Source: Pseudomonas siliginis
GTDB taxonomy: Bacteria > Pseudomonadota > Gammaproteobacteria > Pseudomonadales > Pseudomonadaceae
Length of the DNA stretch: 64,000 bases
Assembly: GCF_019145195.1 (NCBI RefSeq)
Contig: NZ_JAHSTW010000003.1
Location: 1-64,000 of the forward strand
Direction of reading: 5' to 3'
The position numbers were made by a program, and so were the translations under genes. Below, one piece after another: positions 56,589 through 64,000 of this stretch (positions are counted from its first letter, which is position 1; the number at the start of each line of letters is the position of its first letter). The notes under the pieces are model-generated. The model searched no databases, was not told the DNA's origin, and saw only the letters and a program-made list of their open reading frames with translations.

Positions 56589-56674
56589 GCTCGCCACGGT
56601 CTGACTGAAACACCCCGCCGAGCGTGTTAACATCCGCGCCTTTGCCCGATTGACCCGTTGAGAGCTGAGCACTG

Positions 56675-57433
56675 ATGGCCACCAGATCCGTTGTACTCGA
56701 TACCGAAACCACCGGCATGCCGGTGACCGATGGTCACCGGATCATTGAAATCGGTTGCGTCGAACTGATCGGTCGGCGCCTGACGGGCCGGCATTTCCAC
56801 GTTTACCTGCAACCGGATCGCGAAAGCGACGAAGGCGCGATCGGTGTTCACGGCATTACAAACGAATTCCTCGTCGGCAAGCCGCGCTTTGCCGAAGTCG
56901 CCGACGAGTTCTTCGAGTTCATCCAAGGCGCACAGCTGATCATCCACAACGCGGCGTTCGACGTTGGCTTCATCAACAACGAATTCGCCTTGATGGGCCA
57001 GCACGATCGCGCCGATATCACCCAGCATTGCACCATCCTCGATACCCTGATGATGGCCCGGGAACGTCACCCGGGGCAGCGCAACAGCCTCGACGCGTTG
57101 TGCAAGCGTTACGGCGTCGACAACTCTGGCCGTGAACTGCACGGCGCTTTGCTCGACTCGGAGATTCTCGCCGACGTCTATCTGACCATGACCGGCGGCC
57201 AGACCAGCCTGTCGCTGGCCGGCAACGCCTCCGATGGCAATGGCACGGGCGAGGGTGCCGACAACTCGGCTACGGAAATCCGCCGCCTGCCGGTCGATCG
57301 CCAGCCAGCACGCATCATTCGCGCGACCGAAGAAGAACTGGCGGCGCATCTGGTGCGGCTGGAAATCATCGCCAAATCGGCGGGTGCGCCGGCGTTGTGG
57401 ACGCAGATTGCCGAGGCTGATGCGCAGGTCTGA
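56675..57433 (+). CDS. dnaQ: DNA polymerase III epsilon subunit (proofreading exonuclease)
   Basis: 252-residue 3'-5' exonuclease. Exo I is VVLDTETTGMP (D9-like Asp and Glu), Exo II is LIIHNAAFDVGFINNEF and the Exo III region is RELHGALLDSEILADVYLTMTGG with the catalytic His and Asp. The C-terminal alpha-binding tail (about 190-252) is present. GAGCTGAG precedes the ATG. Confidence 0.95.
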   Translation: MATRSVVLDTETTGMPVTDGHRIIEIGCVELIGRRLTGRHFHVYLQPDRESDEGAIGVHGITNEFLVGKPRFAEVADEFFEFIQGAQLIIHNAAFDVGFINNEFALMGQHDRADITQHCTILDTLMMARERHPGQRNSLDALCKRYGVDNSGRELHGALLDSEILADVYLTMTGGQTSLSLAGNASDGNGTGEGADNSATEIRRLPVDRQPARIIRATEEELAAHLVRLEIIAKSAGAPALWTQIAEADAQV

Positions 57434-57636
57434 AAACCTGAAGATCAAAGATCAAAAGATCGCAGCCTTCGGCAGCTCCTACGGGGATTGCATTCCATAG
57501 TAGGGACCAGAAAGGCAGCGATTTTTTGCGTTTGGCGACATGGAGCCAAGTTGCCACTCTCGCCACATTCGTCGCAACCCTCTACCCTGAGTGCACTGGT
57601 CAGGTGCAAATCTGCCGCCTCAGGACACTGAGCCTC

Positions 57637-57717
57637 ATGTACAAAGAGTTGAAATTTGCGCTGGCAATCATCCATCGCGACATCAAGGTCGACACTGTCG
57701 GCTGCGTCAAGGAATGA
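57637..57717 (+). CDS. Possible 26-residue leader peptide ahead of the GNAT gene
   Basis: A short frame beginning MYKELKFALAIIHRD and ending VGCVKE. Its stop TGA overlaps an in-frame ATG (57714) of the GNAT frame as ATGA, an arrangement typical of translational coupling. GAG lies seven bases upstream of its start. It shows no known family. It could be a real microprotein or chance. The wider gap 57434-57731 also contains a copy of a common Pseudomonas intergenic phrase (AAAAGATCGCAGCCTTCGGC) at about 57456, also seen in part near 1960. Confidence 0.3.
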   Translation: MYKELKFALAIIHRDIKVDTVGCVKE

Positions 57718-57731
57718 GGACTTTTCCCAGT

Positions 57732-58346
57732 ATGCAACCGGTCATGAATCCGAAATACCCAGGGTTGTCGGTGCGGGTCGCCGACGAAGGTTTTGCGCCG
57801 TATATCTGGGGCAGCGACTTCAGTTTCGAGGTCGCTGCCTACGGCGCTGCCGTGATCGGCAAACCGGTCGAGCAATGGCCGGTGACGCCGATCGTGCCGT
57901 ACCGCAAGTGCTACGGTATTGATCCCGAAGAATTCAGCGCCTTTCACAACGCGCCCGACAGTGCGATTTTCATGGCGTATCTGGACGACGAGCCGGTCGG
58001 CCACCTGGTGATCAGCACTAACTGGAACGGCTTTGCCCATATCGATGAACTGGCGGTGCACGCCCCGGCCCGCCGCCACGGTGTGGCCAAGGCGTTGCTC
58101 GATGTAGCGCAGTTCTGGAGTCGCAAGAAGAAGCTGCCGGGCATCATGCTCGAAACCCAGAACAACAATCTCGGCGCCTGTCGTCTGTATGAGCGCTGCG
58201 GTTACGTGATTGGCGGCATCGACCAGTTGCGCTATCGCGGCATCGATCCACATACCGCTGAAGTCGCGTTGTTCTGGTATCGCCTGTTCGATAATCCGCT
58301 GGAAAAACCACTCAGCTCGACAACATCGCCTCGGCTTGTTCCGTGA
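57732..58346 (+). CDS. GNAT-family N-acetyltransferase
   Basis: 204 residues. The acetyl-CoA binding loop lies in IDELAVHAPARRHGVAKALLDVAQFW, with the later GNAT signature MLETQNNNLGACRLYERCGYVIGG. The N-terminal part (YIWGSDFSFEVAAYGAAV) gives a substrate pocket that I cannot assign. GAGG at 57716 is some 12 bases before ATG 57732. Another in-frame ATG at 57714 overlaps the small upstream frame, and a third at 57744 is possible. The 3' end overlaps the convergent LysR gene by 35 bases. Confidence 0.85.
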   Translation: MQPVMNPKYPGLSVRVADEGFAPYIWGSDFSFEVAAYGAAVIGKPVEQWPVTPIVPYRKCYGIDPEEFSAFHNAPDSAIFMAYLDDEPVGHLVISTNWNGFAHIDELAVHAPARRHGVAKALLDVAQFWSRKKKLPGIMLETQNNNLGACRLYERCGYVIGGIDQLRYRGIDPHTAEVALFWYRLFDNPLEKPLSSTTSPRLVP

Positions 58347-59205
58347 TGATCGCCAGCAAGGTCTGAATCGCCGCCGACGGCGCGGCATGTTTGAAGGTCA
58401 GGGCGTAGAGGCTGATCGGGACTGCCGGTGACAGCGGGCAGACGTCCAGCCCACTGGTGCGAGCGCCCAAAGCGGTGAAGGGGTCGACGATGGCCAGGCC
58501 TTCGCCGGCCTCGACCATGCTGCGCATCATCTGATGGGTCTGCACGCGGGTCTGAATGCTTGGCGCCGGGCGCAGGGCCTGGAGTTTGTTTTCCAGTGCC
58601 GGGCTCAGCGGATCCTGACCTTCGAGACCGACCATGGCCTGACCGGCCAGGTCTGCCAGAGAAATGTATTTCTGTTTCGGCTGCAGCCAGCCGTGCGGAG
58701 CGAGCAATTGCAGCTTGCCCTGGGCCAACGGCTGGCAATGGATATCGGGATGTTCGGGGTCGTGCAGGCTCAGGCCCAGATCGCTTTCGCGCAATAACAG
58801 GCTGCGGACGATGTCGCGAGTCGGCGCGCTTAGCAGGCTGCACGGTGCGTCGGGCAGGCGTCGACGCAGGGTCGCAAGGCTTTGTGGCAGTAATTGGTGA
58901 GCCAGCGGCGGGGTGCCGATTATGCGCAAGGGCGGGGCGAGGTATTGCTTGAGGCTGCTGGCCAGACGCTGCACCGGCTCCAGCGCCTCATAGATGTGCG
59001 CGATTTCCACTTGCAAGGCGCGCGCTTCGGGGGTCGATTGCAGCCGCCCGCGAACGCTGGCGAACAACATGAACCCCAACTGACTCTCGGCTTCGCGCAA
59101 ACGCTCTTCGACCTCGGTCACCGGCAATTGCAGCCATTCGGCGGCGGTGCCCAGGTGACCGGTCTGCAAGAGCGCCTGAATCACTTCGATGTGGCGTAAA
59201 CGCAT
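58312..59205 (-). CDS. LysR-family transcriptional regulator
   Basis: 297 residues. The helix-turn-helix at 1-60 is slightly unusual (HIEVIQALLQTGHLGTAAEWLQLPVTEVEERLREAESQLGF); the usual SQPAVS phrase is replaced by LPVTEVEE. A LysR substrate domain follows (about 90-290). It converges on the GNAT gene. Target genes are unknown; no divergent operon is present. Confidence 0.8.
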   Translation of the reverse strand: MRLRHIEVIQALLQTGHLGTAAEWLQLPVTEVEERLREAESQLGFMLFASVRGRLQSTPEARALQVEIAHIYEALEPVQRLASSLKQYLAPPLRIIGTPPLAHQLLPQSLATLRRRLPDAPCSLLSAPTRDIVRSLLLRESDLGLSLHDPEHPDIHCQPLAQGKLQLLAPHGWLQPKQKYISLADLAGQAMVGLEGQDPLSPALENKLQALRPAPSIQTRVQTHQMMRSMVEAGEGLAIVDPFTALGARTSGLDVCPLSPAVPISLYALTFKHAAPSAAIQTLLAIITEQAEAMLSS

Positions 59206-59290
59206 GCGTGAAGTCCATGTTCAGCAGGTGGGGTCAGACGCTGAATCCTACCCCAAGTCCGCTCGCATGACTTCTGCTCATAATGCAGGG

Positions 59291-59521
59291 TTATGAAGCA
59301 ACGGTTGGCTCGGGTTCGCGGATCAGGGTAATGCCTGACTGAACCAGGAGAAACTCGCTGTCACTGACCTTGGTGACCCGATCGCCAATGGCGAGTTTGT
59401 AAATGGGCTCCGAGCCAGTGGATCCGTCTGCAGACGGGTTCGATTCCTGGAATTCATGCACGGAATAAACGCGGCCTTCCGCATCTCTTGCATGAAACTG
59501 ACCGACGAGTACTGCTGCCAT
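59291..59521 (-). CDS. Small protein of unknown function
   Basis: 76 residues, predicted mostly beta (VLVGQFHARDAEGRVYSVHEF, YKLAIGDRVTKVSDSEFLLVQSGITLI), without signal peptide, rather like a small SH3-like or stress-associated domain. The start is 59519-59521. It is divergent from the FMN reductase gene. I do not recognise the family. Confidence 0.65.
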   Translation of the reverse strand: MAAVLVGQFHARDAEGRVYSVHEFQESNPSADGSTGSEPIYKLAIGDRVTKVSDSEFLLVQSGITLIREPEPTVAS

Positions 59522-59589
59522 CTGCTTAGAACCTCTGGAGATAAAACGCTTGATTTGCGGCTTTGTAGACCGTCAGCAAGCTCGGTAAG

Positions 59590-59625
59590 TTTTCCTACAG
59601 GAAAAAAATATTCCTCGCGCAGGAA
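59590..59625. promoter_or_regulatory. Two adjacent AGGAA palindromes ahead of the FMN reductase gene
   Basis: TTTTCCT-AC-AGGAAAA (59590-59605) is a perfect 7-bp-arm dyad, followed by TTCCT-CGCGC-AGGAA (59111+500 offset: 59611-59625), a 5-bp-arm dyad. Both stand in the divergent gap 59522-59704, with a TATAAC -10-like hexamer at 59664-59669. They look like a double operator for a regulator of one or both flanking genes. Confidence 0.4.
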
Positions 59626-59704
59626 AAACCAATGACCACTGGTGAAAATGTCACTGGATCATCTATAACTAGCGACTCTTCCCACGGACCATCGAGAGTC
59701 ATCC

Positions 59705-60262
59705 ATGAGCAATGTCTACAACGTCGCTGTAGTGGTCGGTAGCCTGCGCAAAGCATCGATCAATCGCAAAGTCGCACTGGCCCTCGCCGAACTGGCACCG
59801 GCCAATCTCAAGCTCGAGATTGTCGAAATCGGTGAACTGCCGCTGTACAACGAAGACATCGACGGCGATTCTCCGCCGGCAGCCTACAGCACTTTCCGTC
59901 AGAAAGTGGCGTCATCCGACGCGGTGCTGTTTGTTACCCCCGAGTACAACCGCTCGATCCCGGCACCGTTGAAGAACGCCATCGACGTCGGCTCGCGCCC
60001 TTATGGCCAGAGCGCGTGGAGTGGCAAACCCGGCGCGGTGATCAGCGTATCGCCAGGCGCCATCGGTGGCTTCGGCGCCAACCAGCACCTGCGCCAGACC
60101 TTTGTTTTCCTCGATATTCACTGCCTGCAACAGCCGGAAGCGTATCTGGGCGGTGCGGGCAACGCGTTTGATGAAGCGGGCAAGCTGAGCGACTCGGTGA
60201 AACCGTTCCTGCAGAAATTCATCGATGCGTACGGCCAGTTCGTCGAGCAACACAAGAAATAA
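59705..60262 (+). CDS. NADPH-dependent FMN reductase (ChrR/YieF-like)
   Basis: 185-residue flavodoxin-like reductase. The FMN-binding loop is VVGSLRKASINRKVALAL and the second is FVTPEYNRSIPAPLKNAIDVGSRP, both family signatures. Members reduce quinones, azo dyes or chromate in the cytoplasm, an antioxidant or detoxifying role. It is followed by a REP pair and then an ArsB-type transporter; the pairing recalls arsenic loci but no arsR or arsC is present. Confidence 0.9.
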   Translation: MSNVYNVAVVVGSLRKASINRKVALALAELAPANLKLEIVEIGELPLYNEDIDGDSPPAAYSTFRQKVASSDAVLFVTPEYNRSIPAPLKNAIDVGSRPYGQSAWSGKPGAVISVSPGAIGGFGANQHLRQTFVFLDIHCLQQPEAYLGGAGNAFDEAGKLSDSVKPFLQKFIDAYGQFVEQHKK

Positions 60263-60277
60263 GCTCACCGAAACTCA

Positions 60278-60367
60278 CTGTGGGAGCGAGCCTGCTCGCG
60301 AAGGCTGTGTGTCAGATAATAATTTCATGTCTGGCTCACCGCTTTCGCGAGCAGGCTCGCTCGCACA
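60278..60367. repeat. REP pair (REPIN)
   Basis: Forward copy at about 60278-60302 and reverse copy at 60342-60367, the latter with one variant base (CTCGCTCGCACA). Confidence 0.85.
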
Positions 60368-60411
60368 TTTGTTCGATTTCCACCCGTTTCGCTATTTGAA
60401 GGCTCCTGCGA

Positions 60412-61695
60412 ATGCTCGCTGCGTCACTGATTTTCCTGCTGACCATCACTCTCGTCATCTGGCAACCCAAAGGTCTCGGCGTCGGCTGGAGTGCAACGTT
60501 GGGCGCCGTGCTGGCGTTGATTTTTGGCGTCGTTCACCTCACGGATATCCCGCTGGTCTGGCAGATCATCTGGAACGCCACCGGCACCTTCGTCGCGCTG
60601 ATCATCATCAGTCTGTTGCTCGACGAGGCTGGCTTTTTCAATTGGGCAGCGCTGCACGTGGCGCGTTGGGGGCGGGGCAGTGGGCGCAAACTGTTTGCCT
60701 TCATGGTGCTGCTTGGTGCGCTGGTCTCGGCGTTGTTCGCCAATGACGGTGCTGCACTGATTCTCACGCCGATCGTGATTTCGATGCTGTTGGCGTTGCG
60801 CTTTTCACCGGCGGCGACGCTGGCATTCGTCATGGGCGCCGGGTTCATTGCCGACACGGCGAGCCTGCCGCTGGTGGTGTCGAACCTGGTCAACATCGTT
60901 TCGGCGGACTTCTTCCACATCGGCTTCAACCGTTATGCAGCGGTCATGGTGCCGGTGAACTTCGTCAGCGTGGCGGCGACGCTGGGCATGTTGCTGTGGT
61001 TTTTTCGCCGCGATATCCCGGCCGCTTACGATCCTGAACAGCTGGAAAACCCGCACACCGCGATCCACGACAAAGCGACGTTCTACGCCGGTTGGGCGGT
61101 GTTGGTAATCCTGTTGATCGGCTGCTTCGCCCTGGAACCGCTGGGCATTCCGATCAGCGCTATTTCCGCTGTGTGCGCCGCGCTGCTACTGGGTATTGCC
61201 GCGCGCGGCCACAAGATCTCCACGCGCAAAGTGATGAAAGAAGCGCCGTGGCAGATCGTGATTTTCTCGTTGGGCATGTACCTGGTGGTGTACGGACTGC
61301 GCAATGCCGGACTCACCAGTTACCTCGCCGGGTGGCTGGACGTATTCGCCGGCCACGGCGTGTGGGGCGCGGCGATGGGCACCGGGGTGCTGACGGCGCT
61401 GCTGTCGTCGATCATGAACAATCTGCCAACGGTACTGATCGGCTTGCTGTCGATTGACGCCAGTCAGGCCAGCGGCGTGATCAAAGAAGCGATGATCTAC
61501 GCCAACGTGATCGGTAGCGACCTGGGGCCGAAGATCACTCCGATCGGCAGCCTGGCAACGTTGTTGTGGCTGCACGTGCTGGAGCGCAAAGGCATCCATA
61601 TTGGCTGGGGCTATTACTTCCGTGTCGGGATTGTGCTGACGGTGCCGGTGTTGCTGGTGACGTTGGCGGCATTGGCGGTGCGGTTATCCCTATAG
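60412..61695 (+). CDS. arsB: ArsB-type arsenite/antimonite efflux permease
   Basis: 427-residue inner-membrane transporter with about twelve hydrophobic segments. ArsB-family motifs are [72 protein letters not shown], and [17 protein letters not shown] with [23 protein letters not shown]. It pumps As(III)/Sb(III). It has no neighbouring arsR/arsC, so constitutive or host-controlled expression is likely. ArsB is sometimes confused with general anion permeases, but these motifs are specific. Confidence 0.9.
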   Translation: MLAASLIFLLTITLVIWQPKGLGVGWSATLGAVLALIFGVVHLTDIPLVWQIIWNATGTFVALIIISLLLDEAGFFNWAALHVARWGRGSGRKLFAFMVLLGALVSALFANDGAALILTPIVISMLLALRFSPAATLAFVMGAGFIADTASLPLVVSNLVNIVSADFFHIGFNRYAAVMVPVNFVSVAATLGMLLWFFRRDIPAAYDPEQLENPHTAIHDKATFYAGWAVLVILLIGCFALEPLGIPISAISAVCAALLLGIAARGHKISTRKVMKEAPWQIVIFSLGMYLVVYGLRNAGLTSYLAGWLDVFAGHGVWGAAMGTGVLTALLSSIMNNLPTVLIGLLSIDASQASGVIKEAMIYANVIGSDLGPKITPIGSLATLLWLHVLERKGIHIGWGYYFRVGIVLTVPVLLVTLAALAVRLSL

Positions 61696-61709
61696 ACCGA
61701 GTTGCTCTT

Positions 61710-61729
61710 TTCGCGAGCAGGCTCGCGAA
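61710..61729. repeat. Truncated REP forming a 9-bp perfect hairpin
   Basis: TTCGCGAGC-AG-GCTCGCGAA, a REP core with its outer sequence lost, lies between convergent arsB and the DUF1853 gene. It may end both transcripts, though no T-run follows. Confidence 0.6.
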
Positions 61730-61750
61730 TTGGGTCGGACACCACAAATC

Positions 61751-62701
61751 TCAGGTTTGGCCGGGGACATTCGGCCAAAGATCCGCCACCAGAAACAACC
61801 GCTCCGCCTCTTCCCATTCGCCCTGGGCATTCTCGGTCAGGCGTACCATCAACTGCGCCGGGGCCAGTGCTGGCAGGTCTGCCAGCCACAAACGCAGGTG
61901 CTCATCTGTCCATACCTGATCCGCCGTGTAATGCGCCGGCGCCAGCCAGGCGTGGCGGGGCAGGGGTTGCCAGCGGCCCGGCGGGCGTTGGGCGACAAAC
62001 GCCGGCCAGTCCTTCTGATGCAGCCAACTGCCACGCAGATGTTGCGGATGCGCGCCGTGCGGTGACTCGGCCTGACCGGGCCACGGGTACAGCAGATAAC
62101 CGCCCAGCCACAACTGCGCGCTGAAGGTTTCGATATCCAGCGCCGCGAGCACCTCGCGGCTTTCCGGGCGCGCCGAGATCGGCAATTGATGCTCGGCCAG
62201 ATGTGCCAGCTTACGATCCAGCCGATCATGACAACCCGGCCCCAGCCACTGCGCCGGATCGTGGCCATCGCCATCCTGCGGACCGAGGTAGAGCTTGATC
62301 GCCAGTTCCAGATGATGCACGCCGTCGCGGTCACGCAGCAGCATGTCCAGCTCGCCAAGGGTGTGCCCGGCGCGGCGAATCGGCAGATTGGCGGCGATCA
62401 GTTCGATGCCCGGCGCATGCTCCACGGCGAACTGCCACAGACGCTCGTAATACAGGCCCAGACGCCGGGTGCGCGCCTGCGACAGCCATTGCAGCAGGCC
62501 GTAACTGTCGTGGTCGAGCTGGCGCAGCCAGTGTTCGAGACGCTGCGGGTCTTGTACCCAGTCGCTGCCGGCGAGCGGATGGCGCTGCGGCCATGGCGTG
62601 GCGGCGAGCATCGGCGGCGCGAGGATCACCCACGCCAGGTCCCGCACTTCGGGATGGCGTAATCGATGGGGCAATTGCAACAAGTCGGGAAACAGGATCA
62701 T
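61751..62701 (-). CDS. DUF1853 family protein
   Basis: 316-residue cytoplasmic protein of a family known only by number. Conserved stretch: [25 protein letters not shown], in which GELD and ELAIK resemble the D-(E/Q)-x-K core of PD-(D/E)XK nucleases; this is my reading and not established for the family. [14 protein letters not shown] and GYLLYPW are further family phrases. The gene is divergent from nadK, with a 114-base shared upstream region. Confidence 0.85.
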   Translation of the reverse strand: MILFPDLLQLPHRLRHPEVRDLAWVILAPPMLAATPWPQRHPLAGSDWVQDPQRLEHWLRQLDHDSYGLLQWLSQARTRRLGLYYERLWQFAVEHAPGIELIAANLPIRRAGHTLGELDMLLRDRDGVHHLELAIKLYLGPQDGDGHDPAQWLGPGCHDRLDRKLAHLAEHQLPISARPESREVLAALDIETFSAQLWLGGYLLYPWPGQAESPHGAHPQHLRGSWLHQKDWPAFVAQRPPGRWQPLPRHAWLAPAHYTADQVWTDEHLRLWLADLPALAPAQLMVRLTENAQGEWEEAERLFLVADLWPNVPGQT

Positions 62702-62815
62702 CTTGCGAGCATAGCCTTAAACCTGAGCGCACCCTTGAGGCTGAAAGGATTTTGTCTATCTGGCGCTTTCGCCCATAATCGGGTTTTCGCGTTTTCGATT
62801 GTCCGCAGAGGTCCC

Positions 62816-63706
62816 ATGGAGCAATTTCGTAATATCGGCATCATCGGTCGCCTGGGCAGTTCCCAGGTGCTGGATACCGTCCGCCGACTGAAACGCTTTC
62901 TGCTCGACCGTCACCTGCATGTGATCCTCGAAGACACCATCGCTGAAGTCCTGCCCGGCCATGGCCTGCAAACCTCGTCGCGCAAGATGCTCGGCGAAGT
63001 TTGTGACATGGTTATCGTCGTCGGCGGTGACGGCAGCCTGCTCGGCGCCGCGCGGGCGCTGGCCAGGCACAATATTCCGGTGCTGGGCATCAACCGTGGC
63101 AGCCTTGGCTTCCTCACCGATATTCGCCCCGACGAGTTGGAAATCAAGGTCGCCGAAGTGCTCGACGGCCACTATCTGGTAGAAAACCGTTTCCTGCTGC
63201 AAGCCGAAGTGCGTCGCCATGGCGAGGCCATCGGCCAGGGCGATGCGCTCAACGATGTGGTGCTGCACCCGGGCAAATCGACGCGGATGATCGAATTCGA
63301 GCTGTATATCGACGGCCAGTTCGTCTGCAGCCAGAAGGCCGACGGCCTGATCGTCGCCACGCCGACCGGCTCCACTGCCTACGCGTTGTCTGCCGGCGGG
63401 CCGATCATGCATCCCAAGCTCGACGCTATTGTGATTGTGCCGATGTACCCCCATACCTTGTCGGGACGGCCGATCGTGGTCGATGGCAACAGTGAGCTGA
63501 AAATCGTCGTGTCCAAAGATATGCAGATCTACCCGCAGGTGTCCTGCGACGGGCAGAACCACTTCACCTGTGCACCGGGCGACACCATTACCGTGAGCAA
63601 GAAAGCGCAGAAGCTGCGCCTGATTCATCCGCTCGATCACAATTACTACGAGGTGTGCCGCACCAAGCTTGGCTGGGGCAGCAAGCTGGGGGGCGGAGGC
63701 GACTGA
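62816..63706 (+). CDS. nadK: NAD kinase
   Basis: 296-residue enzyme that phosphorylates NAD to NADP. The GGDGS motif is in VIVVGGDGSLLGAARAL near residue 68, the conserved second region is KSTRMIEFELYIDG, and NADP-loop residues are ADGLIVATPTGSTAYALSAGGPI. ATG 62816-62818 gives the standard length, and upstream codons in frame lack similarity. It overlaps the next gene by TGATG, suggesting coupling. Confidence 0.96.
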   Translation: MEQFRNIGIIGRLGSSQVLDTVRRLKRFLLDRHLHVILEDTIAEVLPGHGLQTSSRKMLGEVCDMVIVVGGDGSLLGAARALARHNIPVLGINRGSLGFLTDIRPDELEIKVAEVLDGHYLVENRFLLQAEVRRHGEAIGQGDALNDVVLHPGKSTRMIEFELYIDGQFVCSQKADGLIVATPTGSTAYALSAGGPIMHPKLDAIVIVPMYPHTLSGRPIVVDGNSELKIVVSKDMQIYPQVSCDGQNHFTCAPGDTITVSKKAQKLRLIHPLDHNYYEVCRTKLGWGSKLGGGGD

Positions 63707-64000
63707 TGCTCGATCCCGCGCGCAGTTACGACCTGATCGGTGACGTGCACGGATGCGCCATGACCCTCGAACACTTGCTGGACCGTCTCGGTTATCACAA
63801 GCAGGGCGGGGTCTGGCGGCATCCGTCACGCATGGCGGTGTTCGTCGGCGACATCATCGACCGTGGCCCGCGCATTCGCGAGGCGCTGCACATCGTCCAC
63901 GACATGGTCGAGGCGGGGCAGGCGGCGTGCATCATGGGCAACCATGAATTCAATGCGCTCGGTTGGGTCACCCCGGCGCCACCGGGCAGCGGCAAGCAGT
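63706..64000 (+). CDS. Metallophosphoesterase, N-terminal part (runs off the window)
   Basis: Starts at the ATG overlapping the nadK stop and continues beyond 64000. The first 98 residues carry the calcineurin-like metal motifs GDVHG (residues near 12), GDIIDRGP and GNHE, as in PrpE/ApaH-type phosphatases. Substrate is unknown: a protein phosphatase or diadenosine hydrolase is possible. Coupling to nadK is common in Pseudomonas. Confidence 0.88.
   Translation, partial: MLDPARSYDLIGDVHGCAMTLEHLLDRLGYHKQGGVWRHPSRMAVFVGDIIDRGPRIREALHIVHDMVEAGQAACIMGNHEFNALGWVTPAPPGSGKQ

Noticed and set aside
59438..59448. GGTTCGATTCC, a tRNA T-loop-like sequence
   Set aside because: No acceptor or anticodon stems can be formed around it and it lies within a coding sequence.
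59705..61695. A complete ars operon
   Set aside because: Only an ArsB-type pump is present; the neighbour is a short FMN reductase of the ChrR type rather than ArsH, and no arsR or arsC is in the window.

Overview
The window looks like chromosome from a Pseudomonas of the P. fluorescens group. The DNA is GC-rich and densely coded. The genes it holds are typical of that genus (hglS, glcDEF, dhcR/dhcAB, bphOP, yejABEF, and the gloB-methyltransferase-rnhA-dnaQ block). Intergenic gaps are studded with the REP family typical of this group (GTGGGAGCGAGCCTGCTCGCGAA and its inverse), mostly as inverted pairs. No tRNA, rRNA, CRISPR array, transposase or prophage was seen.

Layout. 1-530: the start of a leftward hcp gene (type VI secretion tube protein, nine codons in the window) with a long upstream region. 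That region carries a sigma54-like promoter and three copies of an 18-bp dyad. 527-5775 (minus): glycolate oxidase glcDEF followed by hglS, a lysine-catabolic 2-oxoadipate dioxygenase/decarboxylase. 5939-8341 (minus): a Baeyer-Villiger type monooxygenase and an alpha/beta hydrolase. 8506-11751 (plus): a MASE2-GGDEF diguanylate cyclase, an exported carboxypeptidase-G2-like peptidase and a small unknown protein. 11857-20069 (minus): oxaloacetate decarboxylase, then a catabolic locus with an RpiR regulator, a cysteine hydrolase, a glutamine-synthetase-like ligase, an N-formylglutamate-amidohydrolase-like enzyme, an APC importer and an extra pair of arginine N-succinyltransferase subunits. I rate this locus the most interesting uncharacterised system here.

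20388-21712 (plus): a phosphatase-like protein lacking the RHG arginine, coupled to cobF. 21932-25745: dhcAB-atoB with the divergent LysR gene dhcR (carnitine/ketone-body CoA chemistry). 25790-27548 (minus): ada-alkA alkylation repair. 27658-29626: VOC protein, YbdK-type ligase and an acidic disordered protein. 29821-32660 (plus): heme oxygenase and bacteriophytochrome. 32966-36233: LysE exporter, AraC regulator, GFA-family protein and an esterase/perhydrolase-like hydrolase. 36481-39701 (plus): a periplasmic molybdenum hydroxylase with its own diheme cytochrome c. 39756-40718: GAF-GGDEF protein. 40958-44080 (minus): a 1040-residue protein of unknown function.

44231-52426 (minus): fabI, then the yej ABC peptide importer with two tandem binding-protein genes. 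52755-57433: mltD, gloB, a methyltransferase, rnhA and dnaQ. 57434-63706: a GNAT enzyme, a LysR regulator, a small protein, an FMN reductase, an ArsB-type transporter, a DUF1853 protein and NAD kinase. The window ends inside a metallophosphoesterase gene coupled to nadK.

Starts were chosen from ribosome-binding sites, overlaps and family alignments. All assignments come from reading the sequence; no database search was run.
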